A DNA stretch of 64,000 nt from Arcicella rosea (GTDB lineage: Bacteria; Bacteroidota; Bacteroidia; Cytophagales; Spirosomataceae), in contig NZ_JBEUMS010000014.1 of the NCBI RefSeq assembly GCF_040543805.1, positions 149,142 through 213,141 on the forward strand. The letters are read 5' to 3'. Positions 42,020 through 51,263 of this stretch are shown piece after piece. The notes under the pieces were generated by a model. It saw only the letters and a program-made list of their open reading frames with translations, was not told the DNA's origin and made no database searches. The translations under genes and the position numbers were made by a program. Each line of letters starts with the position of its first letter. Position 1 is the stretch's first letter.

Positions 42020-44125
42020 ATGCAAAGTTTCAGAACTGAACTCGAAAATCCACTTGTAGAGAAAGATATTATTGACTTGGCTCGCAAAATAGAATTATTC
42101 CGTGAAGGAAAAATTCACGAGGAAAAATTCCGTAGCCTTCGTCTGGCAAGAGGTGTTTATGGCCAACGCCAACAAGGTGTTCAAATGGTTCGTATTAAGT
42201 TGCCTTATGGAAAAATGACTTTCAAACAGTGGAAACGTATTGCTGATATTTCAGACGAATATTCTACTGGAAATCTTCATTTAACTACTCGTCAGGATAT
42301 ACAAATTCACTTTGTTTCTTTAGATAGAACTCCAGAATTATGGTCGAAATTAGAAGAAGATGATATTACGCTTCGTGAAGCTTGTGGAAATACAGTAAGA
42401 AACGTAACAGCTTCGCCTTCAGCGGGTATAGACCCTAATGAGCCTTTTGATGTTAGTCCTTATGCAGATGCTACTTTCCGTTATTTCTTGAGAAATCCAA
42501 TTTGTCAGGAAATGGGTAGAAAGTTCAAAATTGCATTCTCAAATACCGACGAAGATACTGCCTTAACTTATATGCACGACATGGGTTTTATTCCTAAAAT
42601 CCAAGATGGCAAACGTGGTTTTAAAGTAGTATTAGGCGGAGGTTTAGGTGCGCAACCAATGTTAGCTAAAACGTCTTTCGACTTTTTAGAGGCTGACCAA
42701 ATTATTCCTTTTTTAGAAGCAACTTTAAGAGTATTCGACCGTCATGGCGAAAGAAACTCTCGTCATAAAGCACGTATCAAATTCTTAATTCAAAAAATTG
42801 GTTTTGAAAAACTAACAGAATTGATTCAAGCAGAATGGAAATCTTTAAAAAGTAAATCATTCGAAGTTGATACTGAAACTGGAAAATGGAATGTAGAAGC
42901 AGATGCGTTGCCTTCTAAAACGGCTTCGGAAGTAGCTATTACGAATCAAGCAGCTTACGATTTGTGGAAAGCAACTAATACTTTCGAACAAAAGCAAGCT
43001 GGTTTCTATGGTGTTTATGTTAGAATCTTGAATGGAAATATTCATTCAACAACTTCTCGTTCATTAATCGAACAATTAGAAGGTTATATTGCTGACGATG
43101 TAAGAGTAACCATCAACCAAGGTTTGATGTTGAAATTTGTTCCTGAGGCTAATTTACCTTATGTATATTCAGTATTAGAAGCCCACGGTTTTGCAGCAGC
43201 AGGTGCTAATTCGATGGCAAACATTACTGCTTGTCCTGGAACAGACACTTGTAATTTAGCGATTTCAGATAGTACCAACATTACTTCAAAATTAGAAGCC
43301 GTTATTACAGAAGATTTCCCTGAATTAATTCACAATAGCGATATTAAAATAAAGATTTCTGGTTGTATGAACTCTTGCGGACAACACGGTATGGCAAATA
43401 TCGGTTTCCACGGTTCGTCTTTGAAAGCAGCTGATAAGCGTGTTTTACCTGCATTACAAGTATTGTTAGGTGGTGGAACAGTAGGCGATGGTGTTGGTCG
43501 TGTGGCTGATAAAGTAATTAAAGTGCCATCAAAACGTGGTCCACAAGTATTAAGAGTAGTATTGAATAATTATGAAGAAAATGCTAACGAAGGCGAATAC
43601 TTCAATGATTATTATGACCGTCAGGGCGAGAAATACTTCTATAATTTGTTGAAACCAGTAGCAGATTTAACTACTTTGAAAGAAGATGATTTTATCGACT
43701 GGGGTGCTTCAGAACAATTCCAAACAGAAATTGGTGTTGGTGAATGTGCCAGCGTAATTATAGATTTAGTGGCTACTTTGTTGTTGGAATCTGTAGAGAA
43801 AATGGATTGGACAAAAGCGGCTTACGATGAAAATCGTTGGGCAGATTCAATCTATCATGCTTATAGCGTATTTGTAAGTGCGGCAAAAGCTTTGTTATTA
43901 GATAAATCAGTAAGTGCATCTACACAAAGTGGTGTAATTGATAAATTTGACGAGCATTTTGTGGCAAAAGGTGAGATTTCTTTAAGTGGTCAAACATTTA
44001 AAGAATTGGTTTTACAAATTAACCAAAACGAGCCTTCACAAGAATTTGCTACAAAATATGTAGAAGATGCTGAGGCTTTCTTGGCCTTAGCAAAGGCATA
44101 TCGTGACCAATTAACGTTGGTATAA
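42020..44125 (+). CDS. Siroheme nitrite/sulfite reductase with C-terminal HEPN-like domain
   Basis: 701 residues from ATG 42020. It has the ferredoxin-type reductase layout: GNLHLTTRQDIQIHFV, GNTVRNVTASP-GID, and the four Cys of the [4Fe-4S]-siroheme centre, C405 and C411 (CPGTDTC) and C449 and C453 (CMNSC). It reduces sulfite or nitrite by six electrons; sulfite is favoured by the adjacent siroheme-pathway gene and the lack of nitrate genes. Residues about 560-700 form an added helical domain (WADSIYHAYSVFVSAAKALLL and a later VIDKFDEHFV) resembling HEPN domains. Confidence 0.88.
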   Translation: MQSFRTELENPLVEKDIIDLARKIELFREGKIHEEKFRSLRLARGVYGQRQQGVQMVRIKLPYGKMTFKQWKRIADISDEYSTGNLHLTTRQDIQIHFVSLDRTPELWSKLEEDDITLREACGNTVRNVTASPSAGIDPNEPFDVSPYADATFRYFLRNPICQEMGRKFKIAFSNTDEDTALTYMHDMGFIPKIQDGKRGFKVVLGGGLGAQPMLAKTSFDFLEADQIIPFLEATLRVFDRHGERNSRHKARIKFLIQKIGFEKLTELIQAEWKSLKSKSFEVDTETGKWNVEADALPSKTASEVAITNQAAYDLWKATNTFEQKQAGFYGVYVRILNGNIHSTTSRSLIEQLEGYIADDVRVTINQGLMLKFVPEANLPYVYSVLEAHGFAAAGANSMANITACPGTDTCNLAISDSTNITSKLEAVITEDFPELIHNSDIKIKISGCMNSCGQHGMANIGFHGSSLKAADKRVLPALQVLLGGGTVGDGVGRVADKVIKVPSKRGPQVLRVVLNNYEENANEGEYFNDYYDRQGEKYFYNLLKPVADLTTLKEDDFIDWGASEQFQTEIGVGECASVIIDLVATLLLESVEKMDWTKAAYDENRWADSIYHAYSVFVSAAKALLLDKSVSASTQSGVIDKFDEHFVAKGEISLSGQTFKELVLQINQNEPSQEFATKYVEDAEAFLALAKAYRDQLTLV

Positions 44126-44154
44126 TTTACCCTTTATAGTAGAAATCAATCATC

Positions 44155-44200
44155 AATGGTGAGTGAATAGGCTTTATTCTGACCCTATTTATTCACCATT
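44155..44200 (+). terminator. Hairpin between the reductase and methyltransferase genes
   Basis: AATGGTGAGTGAATAGG pairs with CCTATTTATTCACCATT through 15 Watson-Crick and two G-U pairs. Loop CTTTATTCTGAC. No strong T run, so it may attenuate or stabilise rather than stop transcription. Confidence 0.45.
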
Positions 44201-44217
44201 TGTATTTATAAGTAATT

Positions 44218-45009
44218 ATGACTGGTTTAGAACATTTTAATACTTTAGACCCTAAGCCAAAACTAACAGTAGTTGGTGCTGGTCCGGGCGACCCAGATTT
44301 AATAACTGTCAAAGCCATTAAAGCTTTGAAGGATGCAGATGTGGTGCTGTATGATGCCTTAATTGCGAATGAATTATTAGATTATTGTAAGCCTGATACA
44401 GAAAAAATTTATGTGGGTAAACGCCCAGGTGAAAGTCATTCACAAGATGCCATTAATTTTTTAATTGTTGAAAAGGCTTACATGTATGGACACGTGGTAC
44501 GCTTAAAAGGTGGTGACCCATTTATTTTTGGGCGTGGGATGGAAGAAATAGAATATGCAAAAGGCTTTGGTTTAGAAACAGCTTACGTTCCGGGAATTTC
44601 TTCTTCGGTAGCAGCTGCTGGTTATGCTAATATTCCTTTGACAACCAGAGGAGTAAGCGAAAGTTTCTGGGTAATTACTGGTACAAAAACAGACGGTTCG
44701 CTCTCAAAAGATTTAGAAATGGCATTACAAACGAGTGCCACCATTGTAGTTTTGATGGGAATGAATAAATTAAGCCAAATGGCTGAAATTTGTAAAGCAA
44801 TTGGCAAAGAAAATTTACCGGTAGCTATTATCCAAAACGGCACGACTAATCAACAAAAAGTAGGAATTGGCGTAGCAAAAGACTTGAAGGAAATAGCCGA
44901 AAACAATCAATTATCAAATCCAGCAGTGATTATTTTGGGCGAAGTAGTGAAATACGCTAATCTCACGGAGTTATCTGCTTTATCTAAAAATGCTGGGGGT
45001 AATCAGTAA
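44218..45009 (+). CDS. cobA: Uroporphyrinogen-III C-methyltransferase
   Basis: 263 residues of the SUMT family: GAGPGDPDLITVKA at the N-terminus, VRLKGGDPFIFGRGMEE in the middle, and PGISSSVAAAGYANIPLTTRG. It puts two methyl groups from S-adenosylmethionine on uroporphyrinogen III to make precorrin-2, the precursor of siroheme. The adjacent sulfite reductase needs siroheme, so the pair makes an enzyme and its cofactor. The oxidase/chelatase part (as in CysG or Met8) is not fused and not next to it. Confidence 0.93.
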   Translation: MTGLEHFNTLDPKPKLTVVGAGPGDPDLITVKAIKALKDADVVLYDALIANELLDYCKPDTEKIYVGKRPGESHSQDAINFLIVEKAYMYGHVVRLKGGDPFIFGRGMEEIEYAKGFGLETAYVPGISSSVAAAGYANIPLTTRGVSESFWVITGTKTDGSLSKDLEMALQTSATIVVLMGMNKLSQMAEICKAIGKENLPVAIIQNGTTNQQKVGIGVAKDLKEIAENNQLSNPAVIILGEVVKYANLTELSALSKNAGGNQ

Positions 45010-45029
45010 CTAATATAATTGCTCGTTTA

Positions 45030-45093
45030 AAACCTATAAGGATTTGAGTTTGAAAATCTTATTACTAGACAAAATACAAATCCTTATAGGTTT
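45030..45093. repeat. REP-like inverted repeat, left of the RAYT remnant
   Basis: AAACCTATAAGGATTTG (45030-45046) and CAAATCCTTATAGGTTT (45077-45093) are perfectly complementary with a 30-base loop. The core ACCTATAAGG is shared with the palindrome at 45536-45568. Confidence 0.7.
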
Positions 45094-45113
45094 ACTTAAA
45101 TGGTTAATTGTAA

Positions 45114-45240
45114 TTAACTCCTACTACGTTTAACATTAGCTTCTTCAACAGAATCGGGAGATTCTATTCATCTAAATAGAGCTAACCTAACTCCCCAAAA
45201 ACATCTAAAGCTGTTTCTTCATTCAGATTATTCTCAACAT
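45114..45240 (-). pseudogene. Relic of a small reverse-strand gene
   Basis: Read on the minus strand, TIYVENNLNEETALDVFGELG ends at a stop (45182-45184). In a second frame ESPDSVEEANVKRSRS ends at a stop (45114-45116). The two pieces are collinear but out of frame, suggesting one protein broken by a frameshift. Family unknown. The evidence is weak because both pieces are short. Confidence 0.25.
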
Positions 45241-45306
45241 AAATCGTATATTTAATTGGAAATAAGAATTTCTACTAAGTTTTTATTAACTACAACAATT
45301 AAGTTT

Positions 45307-45528
45307 ATGAAGGGGTTAGTCAATTTTGAATCAAATCAATTTTATCATATTGTTAATCATGCTGTTGGCAACGAAAATCTATTCCGTAATGCTGATAATT
45401 ATAAATATTTTTTAGACCGCTACATTCATCATACTATCGATGCAATTGAAACTTATTCCTATTGCCTCATTCCGAATCATTTTCATCTACAGAATAAAAT
45501 ATCCCTCAATACTATTCTGGAATATTAA
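45307..45528 (+). pseudogene. Truncated REP-associated tyrosine transposase (RAYT, Y1/HUH)
   Basis: From ATG 45307, 73 residues match the N-terminal half of RAYT transposases: FYHIVNHAVGNENLFRNADNY, FLDRYIHHTI and CLIPNHFHL, the HUH motif that binds the metal. Intact family members are about 170-200 residues, with HFHLLV followed by RIK or similar, then the catalytic Tyr helix. Here the frame turns into QNKISLN after HFHL, and the catalytic half is missing. The remnant sits between two REP-like palindromes, its natural substrate type. No longer active. Confidence 0.75.
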
Positions 45529-45535
45529 TTTTCTT

Positions 45536-45568
45536 AAACCTTATAGGTTTTTAAAACCTATAAGGTTT
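45536..45568. repeat. REP-like palindrome, right of the RAYT remnant
   Basis: AAACCTTATAGGTTTT (45536-45551) and AAAACCTATAAGGTTT (45553-45568) are exact reverse complements around one base. Confidence 0.75.
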
Positions 45569-45616
45569 CCATTTAACCGTTAGAATCCATTACTTTTGTA
45601 TTCTAAAATACAACTT

Positions 45617-46423
45617 ATGGATTTTGATACGTTATCAACAAAACGACAATCACAATTAATTGCTTTCGACCGTCTGCTTACGGTTATGGACGAACTTAGA
45701 GAGCAATGCCCTTGGGATAAAAAACAAACAATTGAATCGCTCAGACATTTAACAATTGAAGAAACTTATGAGCTTTCAGATGCCATCATTGATGGCGATA
45801 TGAAGGAAATTAAGAAAGAAATTGGTGATGTTATGTTGCATTTGGTTTTTTATTCAAAAATTGCCTCTGAAACGAATACTTTTGATATTGCTGATGTAAT
45901 AAATAGTCTTTGCGAAAAGTTAATTCACCGTCATCCACATATTTATGGCGATGTAAAAGTTGAAAATGAAGAACAAGTAAAACAAAATTGGGAAGCCCTA
46001 AAGCTCAAAGAAGGTAATAAATCGGTTTTAGAAGGAGTACCGAAATCGCTTCCAGCTTTAGTAAAAGCAATGCGAATTCAGGAGAAAGCAAGGGGTGCAG
46101 GTTTTGATTGGGAAGAGAAACATCAGGTGTGGGAAAAGGTAGAAGAGGAAATGGATGAATTCAAGAATGAGTTTAACGTTGTTGACAACCAAGCAATTAA
46201 CATTGAGAAAGCAGAGGCAGAATTTGGAGATTTACTCTTTTCTTTGGTAAATTACGCAAGGTTTATCAATATCAATGTTGAAACGGCTTTGGAGAGAACC
46301 AATAAAAAGTTTATCAAGCGTTTTCAGCATTTAGAATTACGAGCAAAAGAACAAGGCAAAGCCTTACAAGATATGACCTTAGCTGAAATGGATGTGTATT
46401 GGGAAGAAGCCAAACGCCTCTAA
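45617..46423 (+). CDS. mazG: Nucleoside triphosphate pyrophosphohydrolase MazG
   Basis: 268 residues from ATG 45617 (a TTG at 45596 is in frame but less likely). It has two MazG domains: the first with EQCPWDKKQTIESL and the metal-binding EETYELSDAI plus KKEIGDVMLHLVF, the second with EMDEFKNE and EAEFGDLLFSLVN. It hydrolyses all NTPs to NMP and pyrophosphate, removing abnormal nucleotides and modulating (p)ppGpp. A terminator follows. Confidence 0.95.
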   Translation: MDFDTLSTKRQSQLIAFDRLLTVMDELREQCPWDKKQTIESLRHLTIEETYELSDAIIDGDMKEIKKEIGDVMLHLVFYSKIASETNTFDIADVINSLCEKLIHRHPHIYGDVKVENEEQVKQNWEALKLKEGNKSVLEGVPKSLPALVKAMRIQEKARGAGFDWEEKHQVWEKVEEEMDEFKNEFNVVDNQAINIEKAEAEFGDLLFSLVNYARFININVETALERTNKKFIKRFQHLELRAKEQGKALQDMTLAEMDVYWEEAKRL

Positions 46424-46471
46424 TTAACGAAGGACGAAAAGTCAAAATTTAATTTTGAGAGTGAAACAAAT

Positions 46472-46505
46472 AAACCCGTCAGTCTTTGACCGACGGGTTT
46501 TTATT
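46472..46505. terminator. Terminator between mazG and the fucosidase gene
   Basis: AAACCCGTC (46472-46480) pairs with GACGGGTTT (46492-46500), with TTTATTTT after it on the plus strand. Confidence 0.85.
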
Positions 46506-46530
46506 TTGATTTCAATTATTGATTACTTTC

Positions 46531-47919
46531 CTAAAGCACATTCTCAATTTTATAAACCCACGCATAGTCACAAGGATTTTTGGCTGGAGAAAGTGCTGGA
46601 GGAGTAATGATTAATTTTCCAGCTTTTACACTACTTTTCACCGTTCCATTAAAACCTAATAATTGTACTTTACCTGATTTTACACCTGTAACAGTTATTG
46701 GCGATTCTTGCCATTTTGTTGTAATTACATATAAATCTTTCCCTTTGGCAGTGAAGTAAATTGTATTCTCCTTTTCAATTTTAGGAGCATTTGTCCATTT
46801 TCTTGTACCATAAATGGCATCTCCATTTACTTTTAACCATTTACCAATATCACGCAAACGTTGTTGCATTATTACAGGAATTGTTCCATCGGCAGCAGGA
46901 CCAATATTTAACAATAAATTTCCTCCACGAGCTACTTTATCCACCAAAATATGAATCAATTGTTCTGAAGTCGAGTAATCATCTAGCATTTCATTTCTAC
47001 TGAAACCAAACGAAGAGCCAATGCCTCTACATTCTTCCCAAGGATGATTAATTTCCATACCAGTAGAATTTTGGTCATGAACTAAATCGTATTCTGTTGT
47101 ATAAATTCCACCATGTTTGGCTCTTGTTTCTTTGCCCCAACGGTCGTTTACTACGATGTCGTTTTTAGCTGGCGATTCATTATAAAGCCATGAGAGAAAA
47201 GCGGTACTCTTCCAAGTTTCCGAAGAATGATCCCATTCTCCGTCTGTCCAAAGTACATCTGGTTTGTAACGATTTACCAAATCTTTCATCTGTGGAATCA
47301 TGTGTTGGTCAACGTACTTGTTAACATTTTCTTTGTAAAGAGGATTAAACCATTCGTACAAAGAGTAATAATAACCCATCCGTAAACCTTTATCACGTAC
47401 TGATTTCATTAAGTCGCCCGCTAAATCACGATGTGGATTTAAGTCAACTGAATTCCAATTCCAAGCTTCTTTACTTGGCCAAAGCGTGTAGCCTTCATGG
47501 TGTTTTGATGTTAGCACGACATATTTTGCTCCTGCATCTTCAAACACTTTTGCCCATTCGTTCGGGTCAAAAAGTTCGCATTTAAAGTCTTTCGTAAAAT
47601 CTTGGTATTTAAAATCTTTCCCAAAAGTATTATTATGAAATTTCGTAAAAGCCGCATAACTTTTACGATTTGGGTCAGAAATTCCTTTCCAATACCATTC
47701 TGAATAACGGTCATAAATACCCACGCCATCTTTGGCAGTCGGTCCCCAAGCAGGAACAGAGAATAATCCCCAGTGAATAAAAATACCAAATTTGGCATCT
47801 TCAAACCAAGTTGGTACTGGTCTGGAATCGATGGATTCCCAATTGGCTTCGTACTTTTTTTGTGCTTGTAAATCGCTAAAAATTAGCGAGAGTAAGAAAA
47901 TAGCGAATAGTTTTTTCAT
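46531..47919 (-). CDS. Alpha-L-fucosidase (GH29)
   Basis: 462 residues. Signal peptide ends near residue 19 (DLQAQ). The GH29 start FEDAKFGIFIHWGLFSVPAWG is present, with VVLTSKHHEGYTLWPS and the nucleophile D226 in LWTDGEWD. It hydrolyses alpha-linked L-fucose from glycans in the periplasm or outside the cell. It lies 63 bases downstream of the GH16 gene in the same direction, so both are probably one transcript for degrading fucose-containing or beta-glucan polysaccharides. No SusC/SusD pair is adjacent. Confidence 0.9.
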   Translation of the reverse strand: MKKLFAIFLLSLIFSDLQAQKKYEANWESIDSRPVPTWFEDAKFGIFIHWGLFSVPAWGPTAKDGVGIYDRYSEWYWKGISDPNRKSYAAFTKFHNNTFGKDFKYQDFTKDFKCELFDPNEWAKVFEDAGAKYVVLTSKHHEGYTLWPSKEAWNWNSVDLNPHRDLAGDLMKSVRDKGLRMGYYYSLYEWFNPLYKENVNKYVDQHMIPQMKDLVNRYKPDVLWTDGEWDHSSETWKSTAFLSWLYNESPAKNDIVVNDRWGKETRAKHGGIYTTEYDLVHDQNSTGMEINHPWEECRGIGSSFGFSRNEMLDDYSTSEQLIHILVDKVARGGNLLLNIGPAADGTIPVIMQQRLRDIGKWLKVNGDAIYGTRKWTNAPKIEKENTIYFTAKGKDLYVITTKWQESPITVTGVKSGKVQLLGFNGTVKSSVKAGKLIITPPALSPAKNPCDYAWVYKIENVL

Positions 47920-47982
47920 AGTTGATTAAACATTTGTTTTAGAGTTTTACTCTTTCTAAAGTTTAATGTGGTTAAAAATACT

Positions 47983-48846
47983 CTACTTCTTTAAACCATA
48001 AATTCTCACATAATCCACTTCCATTCTTTGTGGGAAAATACTTTCATCCACACCTTTTGCTCCGCCCCAATTTCCACCAACAGCAAGGTTGAGTAATAAA
48101 TGAAATTTTTTATTGAAGGGATACTCTGCAAAACCTTTACCCGTATTTTCAAAAGTAAAATACAGTTTTGAGTCGATGTACATTTCTATTTTTTGTGGAG
48201 TCCAATCTAAACGATATTCATGGAATGCTTTATCAAAATCATTTACCATCATTTCCTTGCCTTTTTGTGTTCCGATTACGTGATTAAAAGCTTTTGTATG
48301 TACTGTTGCATGTACATTGCCTGGGTCGTAACCAACGTGTTCCATAATGTCAATTTCTCCATTATCTGGCCAGAATTTATCACTATAATTTTGTTCTGAA
48401 GCCAACATCCAAATGGCAGGCCAAGTACCTCTTCCGAAGGGAAGTTTAGCTTTTATTTCAAAACGCCCGTATAGAAAATCGCCTTTTCCTTTCGTCACCA
48501 ATCGAGCAGAAGTATAAGTGTTTTTATCGAAATTCTCTTTGATGGCTTCGATGATGAGTTTGCCATTTTCTACTCTGGCATTTTTTAGATTTTCTTTGGT
48601 ATAATACTGTAATTCATTGTTTCCCCAACCTCTTCCGCCAACATCATAATTCCATTTTGTAGGGTCGGGCAAGCCTTCATAATCAAATTCGTCTGACCAA
48701 ATGGGCTTACTTTCGAAATGATAAACAATTGGAAGAATTTCTTTTGGCGTTGAATGCTTGGCTAATTGTGCTATCGCATTGTTTGAGTAGCTGAGAGAAA
48801 GCATGATCGAAATGCCAGAAAGTATGCAGTATTTTAGTTTGTTCAT
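47983..48846 (-). CDS. GH16 family endo-beta-glucanase (laminarinase-like)
   Basis: 287 residues with a signal peptide (ending near AIAQ, residue 27). The GH16 active-site signature is GEIDIMEHVG with E164, D166 and E169. Upstream are WSDEFDY and WNYDVGGRGWGNNELQYYT, typical of laminarinases and related beta-1,3-glucanases. It cuts internal beta-1,3 or mixed-link glucans and ends in the strand MEVDYVRIYG. It heads a two-gene unit with the fucosidase. Exact substrate not determined. Confidence 0.9.
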   Translation of the reverse strand: MNKLKYCILSGISIMLSLSYSNNAIAQLAKHSTPKEILPIVYHFESKPIWSDEFDYEGLPDPTKWNYDVGGRGWGNNELQYYTKENLKNARVENGKLIIEAIKENFDKNTYTSARLVTKGKGDFLYGRFEIKAKLPFGRGTWPAIWMLASEQNYSDKFWPDNGEIDIMEHVGYDPGNVHATVHTKAFNHVIGTQKGKEMMVNDFDKAFHEYRLDWTPQKIEMYIDSKLYFTFENTGKGFAEYPFNKKFHLLLNLAVGGNWGGAKGVDESIFPQRMEVDYVRIYGLKK

Positions 48847-49031
48847 AATTAAATGTTTTGAGATTGAGCTTTAATTTACCAATAAACTATCAATTAACTA
48901 TCTGTGTTTGTTTTGTAAAGCTATCTTTTTTAGGTGCTTTTGTGTAATTTTAAGAATGCTTTTAGATAAGCTTTGGACTGCAATACTTCGTCAAAAATCA
49001 TATTATCCAAAAATTTATAGAAGAATAATTC

Positions 49032-51059
49032 ATGGACTTTAAACTTGTTTCAGAATATAAGCCAACGGGCGACCAACCACAAGCGATTGAAAAATTGGTT
49101 GAAGGCGTTCAGAATGGCGAGCAATCACAAACGCTTCTAGGAGTAACGGGTTCGGGAAAAACTTTTACGGTTGCCAATATGATTACGCAACTCAATCGCC
49201 CGACTTTGATTTTGAGTCATAACAAAACTTTGGCGGCACAGCTTTATGGAGAATTCAAGCAGTTTTTTCCAGAAAATGCCGTAGAGTACTTTGTTTCTTA
49301 CTACGATTATTATCAACCCGAAGCTTTTATTGCTTCTACCAATACTTATATCGAAAAAGACCTTGCTATTAATGAAGAAATAGATAAACTCCGTTTGGCA
49401 ACCACTTCGGCTTTGATGTCTGGGCGAAGAGACGTTATCGTAATTGCTTCGGTTTCTTGCATTTATGGTATGGGAAATCCAGAGGAATATCGCAAAAGTA
49501 TTCTTCGTTTTGGTGTGGGCGAAATCATTTCTCGTAATCAATTTCTGTATCGTTTGGTCGAAATTCTGTATGCCCGTACTGAAGTAGAATTTACTCGTGG
49601 TACTTTCAGAGTAAAAGGCGATACGGTGGATATTTGCTTGCCTTATGCTGATTTTGGTTATAGAATTATTTTCTTTGGCGATGAAATTGAAGCCATTCAA
49701 CGCATAAATCCACAAACTGGCAAGAAGATTTCGGAAGAAAAAATGATTGCGATTTTCCCTGCCAATCTTTTTGTGACTGGACGAGATGTATTGATGAATG
49801 CCATCAATTATATTCAAGATGATTTGGTTTCTCAAATCAAGTTTTTTGAAAGTGAAAACCGATTATTAGAAGCCGAACGTATTAAACAAAGAACTGAATT
49901 TGATTTAGAAATGATGCGAGAATTGGGCTATTGCTCAGGCATTGAAAATTATTCTCGTTACTTCGACCAACGCAAAGCTGGGCAAAGACCTTTCTGTTTA
50001 TTAGATTTTTTCCCTGAAGATTTCATTTTGGTCGTTGACGAAAGCCATGCTACAATGCCACAAATTCGTGCCATGTGGGGAGGCGACCGTTCCAGAAAAG
50101 AAGCTTTGGTAGATTATGGTTTCCGTTTGCCTTCGGCGATGGACAACCGTCCGCTTACTTTTCAAGAATTTGAAAATATTACTGGTCAAACGGTTTTCGT
50201 TTCAGCTACGCCAGCCGATTATGAATTAAGGCGTTCAGAAGGTGTGGTGGTAGAACAAATCATTCGTCCGACAGGATTACTCGACCCAGAAATTGAAGTA
50301 CGACCAAGCTTGAATCAGATTGATGATTTATTAGAAGAAATCTATCTCAGAATAGAACGCCAAGAAAGAGTTTTAGTAACAACTTTGACCAAAAGAATGG
50401 CGGAAGAGTTATCCAAATACTTAGATAAAGTAGGCGTAAAATGCCGTTATATTCACTCGGAAGTAAAAACTTTAGATAGAGTTGAAATTTTGCGAGAACT
50501 CAGAATGGGTGTTTTTGATGTATTGGTGGGCGTAAACTTATTGCGTGAAGGCTTAGATTTACCAGAAGTATCTTTGGTAGCGATTATGGATGCCGACAAA
50601 GAAGGCTTCTTGCGTGATATTCGTTCCTTAATTCAAACGATTGGGCGTGCGGCTCGAAACGACCAAGGCAAAGTATTAATGTATGCCGACAGAATTACGG
50701 GTTCGATGGAAAAAGCCATTGATGAAACCAACCGCAGAAGAGCGATTCAGATGGAGTACAATACGGCTAATGGCATTACGCCAAAAACCATTTTGAAATC
50801 GAAAGAGAAAATTATGGAGCAAACTTCTATTGCGGATGTAATGGGCAAACCGAAGAAAACCAATTATTATGGCGAAAGCAAAGAAGTAGCGATGGCAGCC
50901 GACCCAGTAATGGCTTATATGAGCAAAGATGAATTACAAAAGCAATTGAAAAAGGTAAACGCCGATATGGAAAAAGCCGCCAAAGAGTTAGATTTCGTCA
51001 TCGCCGCCAAGTTGCGTGATGAAATGCTGGGCTTGAAGAAGATGATTGCGGAGAAATAG
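49032..51059 (+). CDS. uvrB: Excinuclease ABC subunit B
   Basis: 675 residues, the family norm. Walker A GVTGSGKT, the damage-probing beta-hairpin YFVSYYDYYQPEAFI, DESH-type Walker B (VVDESHATMPQ), helicase motifs VSATPADYE and LLREGLDLPEVSL, and QTIGRAAR. It ends with the UvrC-binding UVR domain (KELDFVIAAKLRDEM). It verifies lesions in nucleotide excision repair with UvrA and UvrC. An inverted repeat follows as terminator. Confidence 0.98.
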   Translation: MDFKLVSEYKPTGDQPQAIEKLVEGVQNGEQSQTLLGVTGSGKTFTVANMITQLNRPTLILSHNKTLAAQLYGEFKQFFPENAVEYFVSYYDYYQPEAFIASTNTYIEKDLAINEEIDKLRLATTSALMSGRRDVIVIASVSCIYGMGNPEEYRKSILRFGVGEIISRNQFLYRLVEILYARTEVEFTRGTFRVKGDTVDICLPYADFGYRIIFFGDEIEAIQRINPQTGKKISEEKMIAIFPANLFVTGRDVLMNAINYIQDDLVSQIKFFESENRLLEAERIKQRTEFDLEMMRELGYCSGIENYSRYFDQRKAGQRPFCLLDFFPEDFILVVDESHATMPQIRAMWGGDRSRKEALVDYGFRLPSAMDNRPLTFQEFENITGQTVFVSATPADYELRRSEGVVVEQIIRPTGLLDPEIEVRPSLNQIDDLLEEIYLRIERQERVLVTTLTKRMAEELSKYLDKVGVKCRYIHSEVKTLDRVEILRELRMGVFDVLVGVNLLREGLDLPEVSLVAIMDADKEGFLRDIRSLIQTIGRAARNDQGKVLMYADRITGSMEKAIDETNRRRAIQMEYNTANGITPKTILKSKEKIMEQTSIADVMGKPKKTNYYGESKEVAMAADPVMAYMSKDELQKQLKKVNADMEKAAKELDFVIAAKLRDEMLGLKKMIAEK

Positions 51060-51134
51060 TAATCTTTATTTTAAGCTTGAATGATTGACTGAAACAGAAT
51101 GCCAAAGAATATTCTATCTTTAAATAATAGTGTT

Positions 51135-51180
51135 ATCTTTCATTTAGGGTGCGATTTAAGTCACACCCTAAATGAAAGAT
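51135..51180 (+). terminator. 17-bp perfect inverted repeat after uvrB
   Basis: ATCTTTCATTTAGGGTG (51135-51151) and CACCCTAAATGAAAGAT (51164-51180) with a 12-base loop. Weak T run (TTGAAT). Confidence 0.6.
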
Positions 51181-51263
51181 TTGAATAATTACGTTTAAAC
51201 TTGAACGCTTTTATCCATTTATTATAATAAATAAGTTTCCTAATCATCAACCAAAACTAAATC

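Noticed and set aside
49137..49835. 232-codon open frame antisense to uvrB
   Set aside because: The uvrB frame is conserved and complete. The antisense translation has an Asn/Ile/Ser-rich composition with no motif.
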